This document shows, in pieces, positions 23,326 through 31,854 of a stretch of DNA of 64,000 nucleotides. This stretch comes from Mycolicibacterium setense (GTDB lineage Bacteria > Actinomycetota > Actinomycetes > Mycobacteriales > Mycobacteriaceae), in contig NZ_JTJW01000001.1 of NCBI RefSeq assembly GCF_000805385.1, positions 1 to 64,000 on the forward strand. Direction: 5' to 3'. Under the pieces are notes generated by a model. It ran no database searches. It was not told the DNA's origin and saw nothing but the letters and a program-made list of their open reading frames with translations. Numbering within the stretch: position 1 is the first letter of the stretch; the number at the start of each line of letters is the position of its first letter. A program made the translations under genes and the position numbers.

Positions 23326-24060
23326 ATGTCCAGGACGATGGCGACCATGGGAATTCGCGAAGGCCTGATCGAGGAGAGCCTGCAGGTCCTCGAGGAGAGC
23401 GGGCCCGAGGCACTCAACGCACGCATGCTGGCCAAGCGGATCGGCGCCTCCACGATGGCGGTCTACACACACTTCGACGGCATGCCGGGCCTGTACGAGG
23501 CGATCGTGCGCGAGTCCTACGTCCGCTTCGGTGCATACCTGCGCAGGCGCCCCGACAGCGACGATCCGGTGGCAGATCTCCTCGCCTCCGGGCTGGCCTA
23601 TCGCGAGTACGCACTCACCTATCCGCAGCGGTACCGGCTGATGTTCGGGATCACGTCGCCGTCGATCACCCTGCCGATCGGTCGCGACCTCACGGTCGAC
23701 GGCAACCCGGCGGCGCTGTCCGAGATCAACTCTGTGTACGCCCAGATTCCCGCTTTCGTGCGGCGCTGCATGGATGCCGGAGCCATCGACGAGGGGGACC
23801 CGGTGGCCGTGGCCGCCCAGATCTGGACCATGATGCACGGCTACGTACTGGCAGAGATCATCGGTGTTTTCGGCACCGACGGCGGCGGCGTCGCGCGGGT
23901 ACTCGCGCCGCACATCACCAACCTTCTGGTCGGCCTCGGCGGTGACCGCGAACAGATCCTGCAGTCGTTTCAGCGGCTCGAACCGCCTGCCACGCCGCCA
24001 CGCCCGCGCACTCCCGCGACGGCCACGGTGCGGCGCGGGCGCCGGAGCCGCAGAACGTGA
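23326..24060 (+). CDS. TetR family regulator of the MmpL gene
   Basis: A 244-residue regulator. The helix-turn-helix is LNARMLAKRIGASTMAVYTH followed by FDGMPGLYEAIV. The core has ALTYPQRYRLMFGI and MMHGYVLAEIIG, as in TetR proteins with the large C-terminal domain found near MmpL and drug pumps. The last 30 residues are basic and Pro/Arg-rich. It starts 5 bp after the double operator and is divergent from the transporter, so autoregulation and MmpL repression are likely. Confidence 0.88.
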   Translation: MSRTMATMGIREGLIEESLQVLEESGPEALNARMLAKRIGASTMAVYTHFDGMPGLYEAIVRESYVRFGAYLRRRPDSDDPVADLLASGLAYREYALTYPQRYRLMFGITSPSITLPIGRDLTVDGNPAALSEINSVYAQIPAFVRRCMDAGAIDEGDPVAVAAQIWTMMHGYVLAEIIGVFGTDGGGVARVLAPHITNLLVGLGGDREQILQSFQRLEPPATPPRPRTPATATVRRGRRSRRT

Positions 24061-24084
24061 CCGGCCGTGTGGGCCGCGAAACGC

Positions 24085-25266
24085 CTACGGCCTCAACACG
24101 ATTTTGACGGCACCGTCCTTCTTCTTCTGGAAGATGTCGTAGCCGTGGGGCGCTTCGTCGAGGGGCAGCACATGGGTGGCGAAATCGTCGACGCCCAGTG
24201 GGTCGTCATCGCCGAGCAACGGCAAGATGTCACCGACCCACTTCTTGACGTTGGCCTGGCCCATCCGCAGCTGAATCTGCTTGTCGAACAAGGTCAGCAT
24301 GGGCAGTGGATCGGCCATGCCGCCGTACACGCCGATCAGCGAGATGGTGCCGCCGCGGCGCACGATGTCGATCGCTGAGTAGAACGCGTCCAGTCGGTCC
24401 ACGCCGGCCGTCTGCATCATCGGTTTGGCGATCGAATCAGGCATCAATGCGGTGATCTTCTGCAAGGCCGAGGCCACCGGCGAGCCGTGCGCCTCCATAC
24501 CGACCGCATCGATCACCGAATCCGTGCCACGGCCGTCGGTCATGGACCGCACCACGTCACCCACCGGTTCGTCGAGCGAGTTGAGATCGATCGTGGTGAT
24601 GCCACGATTTTCCGCGCGGGCCAGCCGTTCCCGGATGCGATCCACCGCGATCACGCGATAGCCGAGGTGGTCTGCGATGCGGGCCGCCATGTCACCGATC
24701 GGCCCGAGCCCCAGCACCGTCACCGAGCCGCCCTCGGGAATCTCGGCGTAGGCCACGGCCTGCCACGCGGTGGGCAGTACGTCCGAGAGGTAGACGAACC
24801 GGGAATCCGGCGGACCGTCCGGCACCTTGATGTGGGTGAAGTGGGCCTGCGGCACCCGAAGGTATTCGGCTTGGCCACCAGGGATCTGGCCGTACAACTC
24901 CGAATAGCCGAACAGCGCCGCACCCATCCCCTGGTCGCGAACCTGGGTGGTCTCGCATTGCGTGTAGAGATCCTGATCGCACATGAAGCAGTGCCCGCAC
25001 GAGATCTGGAACGGGATGACCACGCGCTCGCCCACCGACAGGCTCCCGACTCCCGAGCCCACCTCTCTGACGATGCCCATCGGTTCGTGCCCCAGGATGT
25101 CGCCCGGGTGCATGAAAGCACCGAGCACCTCGTAGAGGTGCAGGTCCGAACCGCAGATGTTGGTCGAGGTGACCTCGATGATCGCGTCGGTCGGCTCTTC
25201 GATCTTCGGGTCCGGCACGGTCTCCACCCGGACGTCGCGCCGGCCGTGCCAGGTAACGGCTTTCAC
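24085..25266 (-). CDS. Zinc-dependent alcohol/formaldehyde dehydrogenase (MDR family)
   Basis: A 393-residue medium-chain dehydrogenase. The catalytic-zinc site begins with NICGSDLHLYE, the structural-zinc lobe reads SCGHCFMCDQDLYTQC, and the Rossmann motif is VLGLGPIGDMAAR near residue 180. It resembles the glutathione-independent formaldehyde dehydrogenase/threonine-dehydrogenase-like group. The GTG at 25266 (MKAVTWHGRRDVRVE) has GGAGTG at good spacing and fits the family's N-terminus. Divergent from the flavin reductase gene; substrate not determinable. Confidence 0.85.
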   Translation of the reverse strand: MKAVTWHGRRDVRVETVPDPKIEEPTDAIIEVTSTNICGSDLHLYEVLGAFMHPGDILGHEPMGIVREVGSGVGSLSVGERVVIPFQISCGHCFMCDQDLYTQCETTQVRDQGMGAALFGYSELYGQIPGGQAEYLRVPQAHFTHIKVPDGPPDSRFVYLSDVLPTAWQAVAYAEIPEGGSVTVLGLGPIGDMAARIADHLGYRVIAVDRIRERLARAENRGITTIDLNSLDEPVGDVVRSMTDGRGTDSVIDAVGMEAHGSPVASALQKITALMPDSIAKPMMQTAGVDRLDAFYSAIDIVRRGGTISLIGVYGGMADPLPMLTLFDKQIQLRMGQANVKKWVGDILPLLGDDDPLGVDDFATHVLPLDEAPHGYDIFQKKKDGAVKIVLRP

Positions 25267-25355
25267 AGGTGCACTCCCATCGCTGTCGATGTCGCTGAGG
25301 TGGCTACCCCGCACGATGGGTGCCAAACCGGCACCGCGGCGGCGACAATGGTCTG

Positions 25356-25850
25356 GTGGCGCAGAGCTGGGAAGGTTTCGACGGATTCGTCGGGCTGCTC
25401 GACTATCCGATGTTCGTTGTGACGGCACATGGCGCGGACGGACCGGCGGGCTGTCTGGTCGGGTTCACCACGCAGGCAAGCATCGATCCACCTCGATTCC
25501 TGGTCGGGATTTCGAAGAAGAACCACACGTTCGCCGCGGCAGACACGGCCGATCATCTGGGAGTGCATTTGCTGGCTCGGGACGAGCTGGAGCTGGCCCG
25601 CTGGTTCGGTGGGCAGACCGGTGACGAGGTCGACAAGTTCGCCCGGTGCGGCTGGAGGGCCGGCCCCGCCGGGGTGCCGATCCTCGATGCCGCTCCGGCC
25701 TGGTTCGTCGGTGCGATCCTCGACCGGGTCGACCTCGGCGACCACGTCGGGTATCTGCTGAATCCGGTCACCGGCCAGGCCCCGGACGAGCCGCAGCCCT
25801 GGGTGAGCCTCACCGACGTGGCCGACCTGTCGCCCGGACACGAGGCCTGA
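25356..25850 (+). CDS. Flavin reductase-like (FMN-binding) protein
   Basis: A 164-residue protein, VAQSWEGFDGFVGLLDYPMF onwards. AGCLVGFTTQASIDPPRFLV and SKKNHTFAA are typical of the flavin reductase/FMN-binding split-barrel family that reduces flavin for two-component monooxygenases. The GTG at 25356 is preferred to an ATG at 25320 because the family core starts here. It converges on the NUDIX gene with only 3 bp between stops. Confidence 0.8.
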   Translation: MAQSWEGFDGFVGLLDYPMFVVTAHGADGPAGCLVGFTTQASIDPPRFLVGISKKNHTFAAADTADHLGVHLLARDELELARWFGGQTGDEVDKFARCGWRAGPAGVPILDAAPAWFVGAILDRVDLGDHVGYLLNPVTGQAPDEPQPWVSLTDVADLSPGHEA

Positions 25851-25853
25851 GCG

Positions 25854-26573
25854 CTACTTCCAGGCGAAGACCGGCTGTTCGAGTTCGTCGACCGGATCGG
25901 TGCGGCCCTCAAGGGCCAGCCACCGCAACTGCAACAACACCGCGCCGGTCGGGGCATGGATCAGGTCGTTGCCCAACGGAATCTGCACCACCGGGCGCGG
26001 ACTCTCCGGGATGGTGATGAAGCGGGGCGAATCCTCACGTTGCAATTGATGCAACCCCACCCGGTAGGCCGCCACCACCTCGTCGGGCGACGGGCGCAGA
26101 TCCAGCCGGCCGCCACCCCAGATCACCACCGGGGTGATGACGTACCCCGAACGCGTCGGATAGTCGTCGAGCAAGCCCAGAACCGCCGAGTCGGGCAGGT
26201 TGACCCCGACCTCCTCGTCCAGTTCCCGCAGCGCCGCCTCCACCGCGGTCTCTCCCGGGTCCAGCCGGCCACCGGGCAGCGCCCACTGCGCGGCATGTGA
26301 AGACAGCCGAGATGCCCTGCGGCACAACAAGAACGCCGCGCCGCCGGAAACATCCACCATGCGCCCGTCGAGCCCGGGTTCCGGCATCGGCCGGCCGTCG
26401 ATCCACTCGTCGACGGGAGCCGGATCCACCCGGTCCTCACCGAGTTCGGAGTCGACCAGCACCACCGCGACGGCCGCGTGCCGCTTCGTCGGATCGGTCA
26501 CGGCGCGGCGCTCGTGCCCCGCCAGATGCGCCCCGATGCGTTCGCGCAGGGCTTCGTCGTAGGCGATCGTCAC
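25854..26573 (-). CDS. NUDIX hydrolase (CoA-pyrophosphatase-like)
   Basis: A 239-residue protein with a full Nudix box, GGRLDPGETAVEAALRELDE followed by EVG, near residues 102-124. In front of it LLCRRASRLSSHAAQWALPG resembles the extra motif of CoA pyrophosphatases (LLTxR...HxGQxxxPGG). It would hydrolyse a nucleoside diphosphate linked to another moiety, possibly CoA or an acyl-CoA. Soluble. Located upstream of nothing in particular; the NTF2-like gene lies behind its start on the same strand. Confidence 0.85.
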   Translation of the reverse strand: MTIAYDEALRERIGAHLAGHERRAVTDPTKRHAAVAVVLVDSELGEDRVDPAPVDEWIDGRPMPEPGLDGRMVDVSGGAAFLLCRRASRLSSHAAQWALPGGRLDPGETAVEAALRELDEEVGVNLPDSAVLGLLDDYPTRSGYVITPVVIWGGGRLDLRPSPDEVVAAYRVGLHQLQREDSPRFITIPESPRPVVQIPLGNDLIHAPTGAVLLQLRWLALEGRTDPVDELEQPVFAWK

Positions 26574-26625
26574 CGCTCGACCATATGCGGAGGGCCGGCG
26601 GCCCGACCGCCGAGGTGACGCGCGG

Positions 26626-27003
26626 CTACTGGTCCGGCTTGCGGGTCTGCTGATACAGCGCGAGCTTCCAGGTGCCGTCGACCCGGTGGTAGACGCTGGA
26701 CATGGCGCCCACGAACGCGGGCTCCTCCCCGTCGCGATAGGCCGTACCGACGTAGACCAGAACCGCGTTGTCGTCGTCCACGGCGATCAGCCGCACGCCG
26801 CTGATCTCATAGGCACGCCACGGCGGGGATTGCGCGAGTGCGCTGACGACGGTGTTGCGGTCCATCACCATGCCGTTGGCGAGCACCATGACAGCCTCGG
26901 GCAGCATCAGCTCACCGTAGAAATCCGCGCCGGTCGACTCGCACAACGAGTCCCATCCGGCGCGTTCGATGTGCAGGAGTTCGTCGAGAACGTGGCTGGT
27001 CAC
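26626..27003 (-). CDS. NTF2-like protein (DUF4440 type)
   Basis: A 125-residue protein with the cone-shaped NTF2 pattern: a first helix LHIERAGWDSLCES, MLPEAVMVLANGMVMDRNTV in the middle, and the strands AMSSVYHRVDGTWKLALYQQ at the end. DUF4440/SnoaL-like proteins may bind or isomerise small ligands, but no catalytic Asp/His pair is certain here. Divergent from the cutinase gene (72-bp gap). Confidence 0.75.
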   Translation of the reverse strand: MTSHVLDELLHIERAGWDSLCESTGADFYGELMLPEAVMVLANGMVMDRNTVVSALAQSPPWRAYEISGVRLIAVDDDNAVLVYVGTAYRDGEEPAFVGAMSSVYHRVDGTWKLALYQQTRKPDQ

Positions 27004-27075
27004 CGGTAGGTGATACCCGTTACCCGGATCCGATATGCCTGGGCATCGCTGTTAAAACAGTGGTAGAAGTGACTA

Positions 27076-27768
27076 GTGGGTGTCAAGGTATCGGCCCTCG
27101 CGGGCATCGCAGCAGTGGCTGCGGCCGCCGCGGTGGGCACGGTCTCCACGCCCTTCGCGATGCCCTCGGCCTCCGCCGCGCCGGACTGCCCTGACATCGA
27201 GGTCGTCTTCGCGCGGGGCACCGACGAGCCCGCGGGCATCGGAAACGTCGGCAAGGCGTTCGTCGAGACGCTGCGTCCCATGGTCAAAGGCTCGACGATC
27301 GGCACCTACGCGGTGCAATATCCCGCATCGTGGGATTTCATGAAAGCCGCCGCCGGCGCCACGGACATGAGCAAGCGCGTCCAGGCCACGGCGGCGCGAT
27401 GCCCCAAGACCAAGATCGTGATGGGCGGCTACTCGCAGGGCGCGGCCGTGGTGGACGTGGTGGCCACCTCACCCATCGCGGGGCTCGGCTACACGGCTCC
27501 GCTGCCCGCCACGGTGGTGCCGCGGGTCGCCTCCGTCGTCGTCTTCGGTAATCCGTCGGCGCGTCTGGGCCAGCCGTTGACCCGGATGAGCCCGGACTTC
27601 GGTGCCAGGACCGCCGATCTGTGCAACACCAACGACCCCATCTGTTCGCTCGGCCGGGACTGGAATGCGCACGTCAGCTATCCGAAGTCCGGCCTGATCA
27701 AGCTGGCCGCGCAATGGGTCACACGTCACGTCCAGCCGCCGCCTCCAGCGCCCGCTGCTCGACGCTGA
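27076..27768 (+). CDS. Cutinase-family esterase, secreted
   Basis: A 230-residue cutinase. The signal peptide ends near ASAAP (residue 35). The mature enzyme has Cys pairs ([21 protein letters not shown]), nucleophile elbow GGYSQGAAV, and the acid residue in NTNDPIC with a His in DWNAHVSYP. Mycobacterial cutinase-like proteins hydrolyse esters or phospholipids in the envelope. The start is GTG at 27076; no strong ribosome site is visible. Its last 50 bp overlap antisense to the cyclase gene. Confidence 0.9.
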   Translation: MGVKVSALAGIAAVAAAAAVGTVSTPFAMPSASAAPDCPDIEVVFARGTDEPAGIGNVGKAFVETLRPMVKGSTIGTYAVQYPASWDFMKAAAGATDMSKRVQATAARCPKTKIVMGGYSQGAAVVDVVATSPIAGLGYTAPLPATVVPRVASVVVFGNPSARLGQPLTRMSPDFGARTADLCNTNDPICSLGRDWNAHVSYPKSGLIKLAAQWVTRHVQPPPPAPAARR

Positions 27769-28582
27769 CAACCGGGTAGAGCCGATGGGTCCCGGGAAGA
27801 CCCTTGAGTTCGACTTCGCGGGGCGCACCCAGCCGGACGTCATCGAGGTGTTTGACCGCCTCCTCGACCGGCTCGCTGACCAGGATCTCGCCGCCGTCGG
27901 CCTGACCGGCGACACGGGCCGCCATCGCGACATCCAGCCCGAACAAGTCGTCGCCGCGGCGCACCGACGTACCCATGTGCACACCGATCCGGACCCGGAT
28001 CGCCTGCCACCGCTGCGGGCTCTCGGCCAGCGCGCGCTGCACATCCGTGGCGAACCGCACCGCGTTCTCCGGATCGGCGAACGCGATCATGAACCCGTCG
28101 CCCTGGGTCTTGACGACGTGACCACCGTGTTTGTCGACGCGTGCCTGGACAAGCTTGTTGTGCTTCTCCAGCAGCTTCACCCAGGCCCGGTCACCCATCG
28201 CCGCGTTGTACTCGGTCGAACCTTCGATATCGGAGAACACGATGACGACGCGGCCATCGGCAGTGAGCCGGGCCAGATCCGGGCGTTCGACCTGGGCCCA
28301 TCCCGCCAGATCTTCGATGGAATTGCGCACGGTGGCGCCCAGCCCCTTGTTGATCAGCATGTCCGCGGTCTGGAAAACCGTCTTGATCGCCATCGGCGCC
28401 ACCCCGCGACGGCGCCTGCGGCGGCGGTCCTCGTCCTCTGACCGCATGCGCTCGATCTCTCGCCGGGCCTTCGTCAGCTGCCGCCGGCTCACGATGAACA
28501 GCACGAGGAACGTGACGAACGCCCCGAACAACAGCACGACGACCACCAACAGGACGGACTCAAGGGTGGTCGGTATCGGCAC
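27719..28582 (-). CDS. Membrane-anchored class III adenylate/guanylate cyclase
   Basis: A 287-residue protein (GTG at 28582, [20 protein letters not shown]). One N-terminal membrane helix is followed by an Arg-rich linker ([11 protein letters not shown]) and a class III cyclase domain: [20 protein letters not shown] carries the first metal Asp and [10 protein letters not shown] the second. The substrate-defining and transition-state residues cannot be certified by eye. An ATG at 28636 would add 18 residues before the helix. It probably makes cAMP at the membrane. Converges with the cutinase gene. Confidence 0.88.
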   Translation of the reverse strand: MPIPTTLESVLLVVVVLLFGAFVTFLVLFIVSRRQLTKARREIERMRSEDEDRRRRRRRGVAPMAIKTVFQTADMLINKGLGATVRNSIEDLAGWAQVERPDLARLTADGRVVIVFSDIEGSTEYNAAMGDRAWVKLLEKHNKLVQARVDKHGGHVVKTQGDGFMIAFADPENAVRFATDVQRALAESPQRWQAIRVRIGVHMGTSVRRGDDLFGLDVAMAARVAGQADGGEILVSEPVEEAVKHLDDVRLGAPREVELKGLPGTHRLYPVVSVEQRALEAAAGRDV

Positions 28583-28698
28583 CCGGTGATTATCGGGCAC
28601 GGCGGCCGGACGCAGGCAACGCCGCGTCCGGCGCACATGTCACATTTCGTCGATTGGCGGTGTCTTGAGGGGGTAATCACCATCGACTAGGAGTCACC

Positions 28699-29172
28699 AT
28701 GGATGCTCGTTTGAATCTGTTCGAGAACCCGACCGCCGTCAAGATGCTCAAGTACGTCACCTCGGCCGGCAGGGTGATCACAGACTCGGCGCTGCCAAAG
28801 TCCACGCAGGAGCTGGTGGCACTGCGCGCCAGCCAGATCAACGGCTGCGGCTTCTGCACCGACATGCACACCAAGGATGCGGCCCTGGCCGGGGAAACCC
28901 AGCAGCGCCTGCACCTGGTGGCGGCGTGGCGCGAGGCGACCGTGTTCACCGAGGCCGAACGCGCGGCCCTCGAGCTGGCCGAACAGGGCACTCGCATCGC
29001 CGATGCGGCGGGCGGGGTCAGCGACGAGGTGTGGGCGAACGCGGTCAAACACTACGACGAGGACCAACTCGCCGCGCTGGTGTGCCTGATCGCTTTCATG
29101 AACACGGTCAACCGTTTGAACGTGATCGTGCAGCAGCCCGCAGGCGGCTACCAGCCGGGGCAGTTCGGATAA
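28699..29172 (+). CDS. Carboxymuconolactone decarboxylase/AhpD-like protein
   Basis: A 157-residue helical protein with the AhpD catalytic pattern: ELVALRASQINGCGFCTDMH contains the CxxC and the following His of peroxidase-reducing AhpD-type proteins. It could have alkyl hydroperoxidase activity. An AGGAGT ribosome site precedes the ATG. It stands alone between the cyclase and the helicase genes. Confidence 0.85.
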   Translation: MDARLNLFENPTAVKMLKYVTSAGRVITDSALPKSTQELVALRASQINGCGFCTDMHTKDAALAGETQQRLHLVAAWREATVFTEAERAALELAEQGTRIADAAGGVSDEVWANAVKHYDEDQLAALVCLIAFMNTVNRLNVIVQQPAGGYQPGQFG

Positions 29173-29262
29173 CGGCGCCGGGTCGGTCCCGGCCGGTGCA
29201 CCGTATGGGGTACCGACCGGGACGATCGCCGGTGCGGGCGAACTGGCACGCTGGTCATCAAT

Positions 29263-31797
29263 ATGACCACTCCCCTGCTCGACGATCCGAACGACCTGTC
29301 GGCGCTGCGCGCCAAGGGCGGCGACGCCGACACTCTGTTCACCGACTTCGCCGGCTGGGCCGAGGCCAACGGCACCACGCTGTACCCGGCCCAGGAGGAG
29401 GCGCTGATCGAACTGGTCAGCGGAGCGAACGTGATCCTGGCGACGCCGACCGGCTCAGGCAAATCCCTGGTGGCCACCGGTGCGATCTATGCGGCGCTCG
29501 CCGCGGACCGCGTCAGTTTCTACACCGCCCCGATCAAGGCGCTGGTCAGTGAGAAGTTCTTCGCGCTGTGTGATGTGTTCGGGGCCGACAATGTCGGCAT
29601 GCTCACCGGGGACGCGTCGGTGAATGCCGACGCGCCGATCATCGCGTGCACGGCCGAGATCCTGGCCAACCTGGCGCTGCGGGAGGGTGCCGACGCCGAC
29701 ATCGGCCTGGTGGTGATGGACGAATTCCACTTCTACGGCGACCCCGACCGCGGCTGGGCCTGGCAGGTACCGCTGCTGGAACTTCCCAAGGCCCAGTTCC
29801 TGCTGATGTCGGCGACGCTGGGCGACGTGACCTTCCTGCGCGAGGACCTCACGCGCCGCACCGGACGTCCGACCGCATTGGTGGCGGGTGCGGAAAGACC
29901 TGTGCCGCTGTTCTTCTCGTACGCCACCACGCCGATGCACGAGACCATCGCCGACCTGCTCGACACCAGGCAGGCGCCGGTCTACGTCGTGCACTTCACC
30001 CAGGCCTCGGCACTGGAGCGGGCCCAGGCACTGATGAGTGTCAACGTCTGCACCAAGGAAGAAAAAGCCGCGATCGCCGAACACATTGGCAGCTTCCGCT
30101 TTTCGACGACCTTCGGCACCACGCTGTCACGGTTGGTGCGCCACGGCATCGGTGTCCACCACGCCGGCATGCTGCCCAAGTACCGGCGCCTGGTGGAACA
30201 GCTGGCCCAGGCCGGGCTGCTCAAGGTGATCTGCGGCACCGACACTCTCGGCGTCGGCATCAACGTTCCGATCCGCACCGTGGTGTTCTCCGCCCTGTCC
30301 AAGTACGACGGCACCCGGACGCGGCTGCTCAACGCTCGCGAATTCCACCAGATCGCCGGACGGGCCGGCAGGGCGGGCTATGACACCGCGGGCACCGTCG
30401 TCGTCCAGGCGCCCGATCACGAGGTGGAGAACCTCAAACAGTTCGCCAAGGTGGCCGACGATCCCAAGAAACGCCGAAAACTGGTACGCCGCAAGGCACC
30501 CGAGGGCATGGTGCCGTGGGGAGAGGCCACCATGAACCGGCTGATGGAAGCCAGCCCCGAAGCCTTGACCAGCAACATGCGGGTGTCCACGGCGATGATC
30601 CTCGATGTGGTCGACCGCCCGGGCGACCCATGCCTGGCGATGCAACGACTGCTCACCGACAACCACGAGCCCCGCAAGCGGCAGCTGAAGCACATTCGGG
30701 AAGCGGTCGGCATCGCGCGCTCACTGCTGCAGGCCGGGGTGCTCGAACGTCTCGACGCTCCCGACGAGGGCGGGCGCCGCTACCGGCTGACGGTCGACCT
30801 GCCCCCGGACTTCGCGCTCAACCAACCGCTGTCGACCTTCGCACTGGCCGCGGTCGATGTGCTGGACCCCGAAGCCGAGAGTTATGCGCTGGACGTGGTT
30901 TCGGTGATCGAGGCCACCCTGGAAGACCCCCGTCAGATCCTGGCCGCCCAACTGAACAAGGCCAGAGGCGAGGCCGTGGCACAGATGAAGGCCGACGGCA
31001 TCGAATACGACGAACGCATCGAGCTGCTCGACGAGGTCAGCTATCCCAAGCCCCTACAAGAACTGCTGGAACACACCTACGAGGTGTACCGGCAGACCAA
31101 TCCGTGGGCGGCCGACGGACACCTGTCACCCAAGTCGGTGGTGCGCGAGATGTGGGAGCGCGCGCTGACCTTCCGCGAATACATCAGCGTCTACGGGCTG
31201 ACCCGCTCCGAAGGTGCCGTGCTGCGCTACCTGTCCGATGCGTTCAAGGCGCTGCGCTCGGGTGTGCCGACCACGGCCCGCACCGAAGCGCTGGCCGACA
31301 TCGTCGAGTGGCTGGGCGAACTGGTGCGCCAGGTGGATTCCAGCCTGCTCGATGAGTGGGAGCAACTCACCAGCCCGGATCAGCCACACGATGTACCTGT
31401 GGCAGTGCCGACCCGGCCACGCCCACTGACGGGCAACGAGCGGGCGTTCACCGCGATGGTGCGCAACGCGTTGTTCCGCCGCGTCGAGCTGTTCGCCCGG
31501 TCGCGCTGGGACGAGCTGGGAGCGCTCGACGCGGCGAGCGCGTGGACGGCCGAGCGCTGGGCCGAGGCCGGCGAGGCGTATTTCGACGAACACGCCGAGG
31601 TGGGCACCGGAGCCGACGCACGTGGGCTGGCGTTGCTGATATTCGATCGGCAGCCTCAGGTGTGGCGCATTCGACAGATCCTCGAAGACCCTGCCGGAGA
31701 TCACGATTGGGGCTTCGATGTGGAAGTGGACCTGGCCGCCAGCGACGAGGAGGGAACCGCGGTGCTGCGTATCGTGGACGTGGGCCGGATGGGATAG
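29263..31797 (+). CDS. SKI2-like DEAD/DEAH-box helicase with DUF3516 C-terminus
   Basis: An 844-residue superfamily-2 helicase. Motif I is ATPTGSGKS near residue 65, motif II is VMDEFH (DEFH rather than DExH), motif III is LLMSATLGD, and motif VI is HQIAGRAGRAGYD near residue 365. The long C-terminal part after residue 400 corresponds to the actinobacterial DUF3516 region. Such enzymes are predicted RNA helicases involved in RNA turnover or stress. A second helicase of a different superfamily follows within 60 bp, and the two may be expressed together. Confidence 0.88.
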   Translation: MTTPLLDDPNDLSALRAKGGDADTLFTDFAGWAEANGTTLYPAQEEALIELVSGANVILATPTGSGKSLVATGAIYAALAADRVSFYTAPIKALVSEKFFALCDVFGADNVGMLTGDASVNADAPIIACTAEILANLALREGADADIGLVVMDEFHFYGDPDRGWAWQVPLLELPKAQFLLMSATLGDVTFLREDLTRRTGRPTALVAGAERPVPLFFSYATTPMHETIADLLDTRQAPVYVVHFTQASALERAQALMSVNVCTKEEKAAIAEHIGSFRFSTTFGTTLSRLVRHGIGVHHAGMLPKYRRLVEQLAQAGLLKVICGTDTLGVGINVPIRTVVFSALSKYDGTRTRLLNAREFHQIAGRAGRAGYDTAGTVVVQAPDHEVENLKQFAKVADDPKKRRKLVRRKAPEGMVPWGEATMNRLMEASPEALTSNMRVSTAMILDVVDRPGDPCLAMQRLLTDNHEPRKRQLKHIREAVGIARSLLQAGVLERLDAPDEGGRRYRLTVDLPPDFALNQPLSTFALAAVDVLDPEAESYALDVVSVIEATLEDPRQILAAQLNKARGEAVAQMKADGIEYDERIELLDEVSYPKPLQELLEHTYEVYRQTNPWAADGHLSPKSVVREMWERALTFREYISVYGLTRSEGAVLRYLSDAFKALRSGVPTTARTEALADIVEWLGELVRQVDSSLLDEWEQLTSPDQPHDVPVAVPTRPRPLTGNERAFTAMVRNALFRRVELFARSRWDELGALDAASAWTAERWAEAGEAYFDEHAEVGTGADARGLALLIFDRQPQVWRIRQILEDPAGDHDWGFDVEVDLAASDEEGTAVLRIVDVGRMG

Positions 31798-31854
31798 GGA
31801 AGATCGACTGACTCTGTGCCATTTTCACGGGCAAGCAAGAGAACTGAGGGCTAC

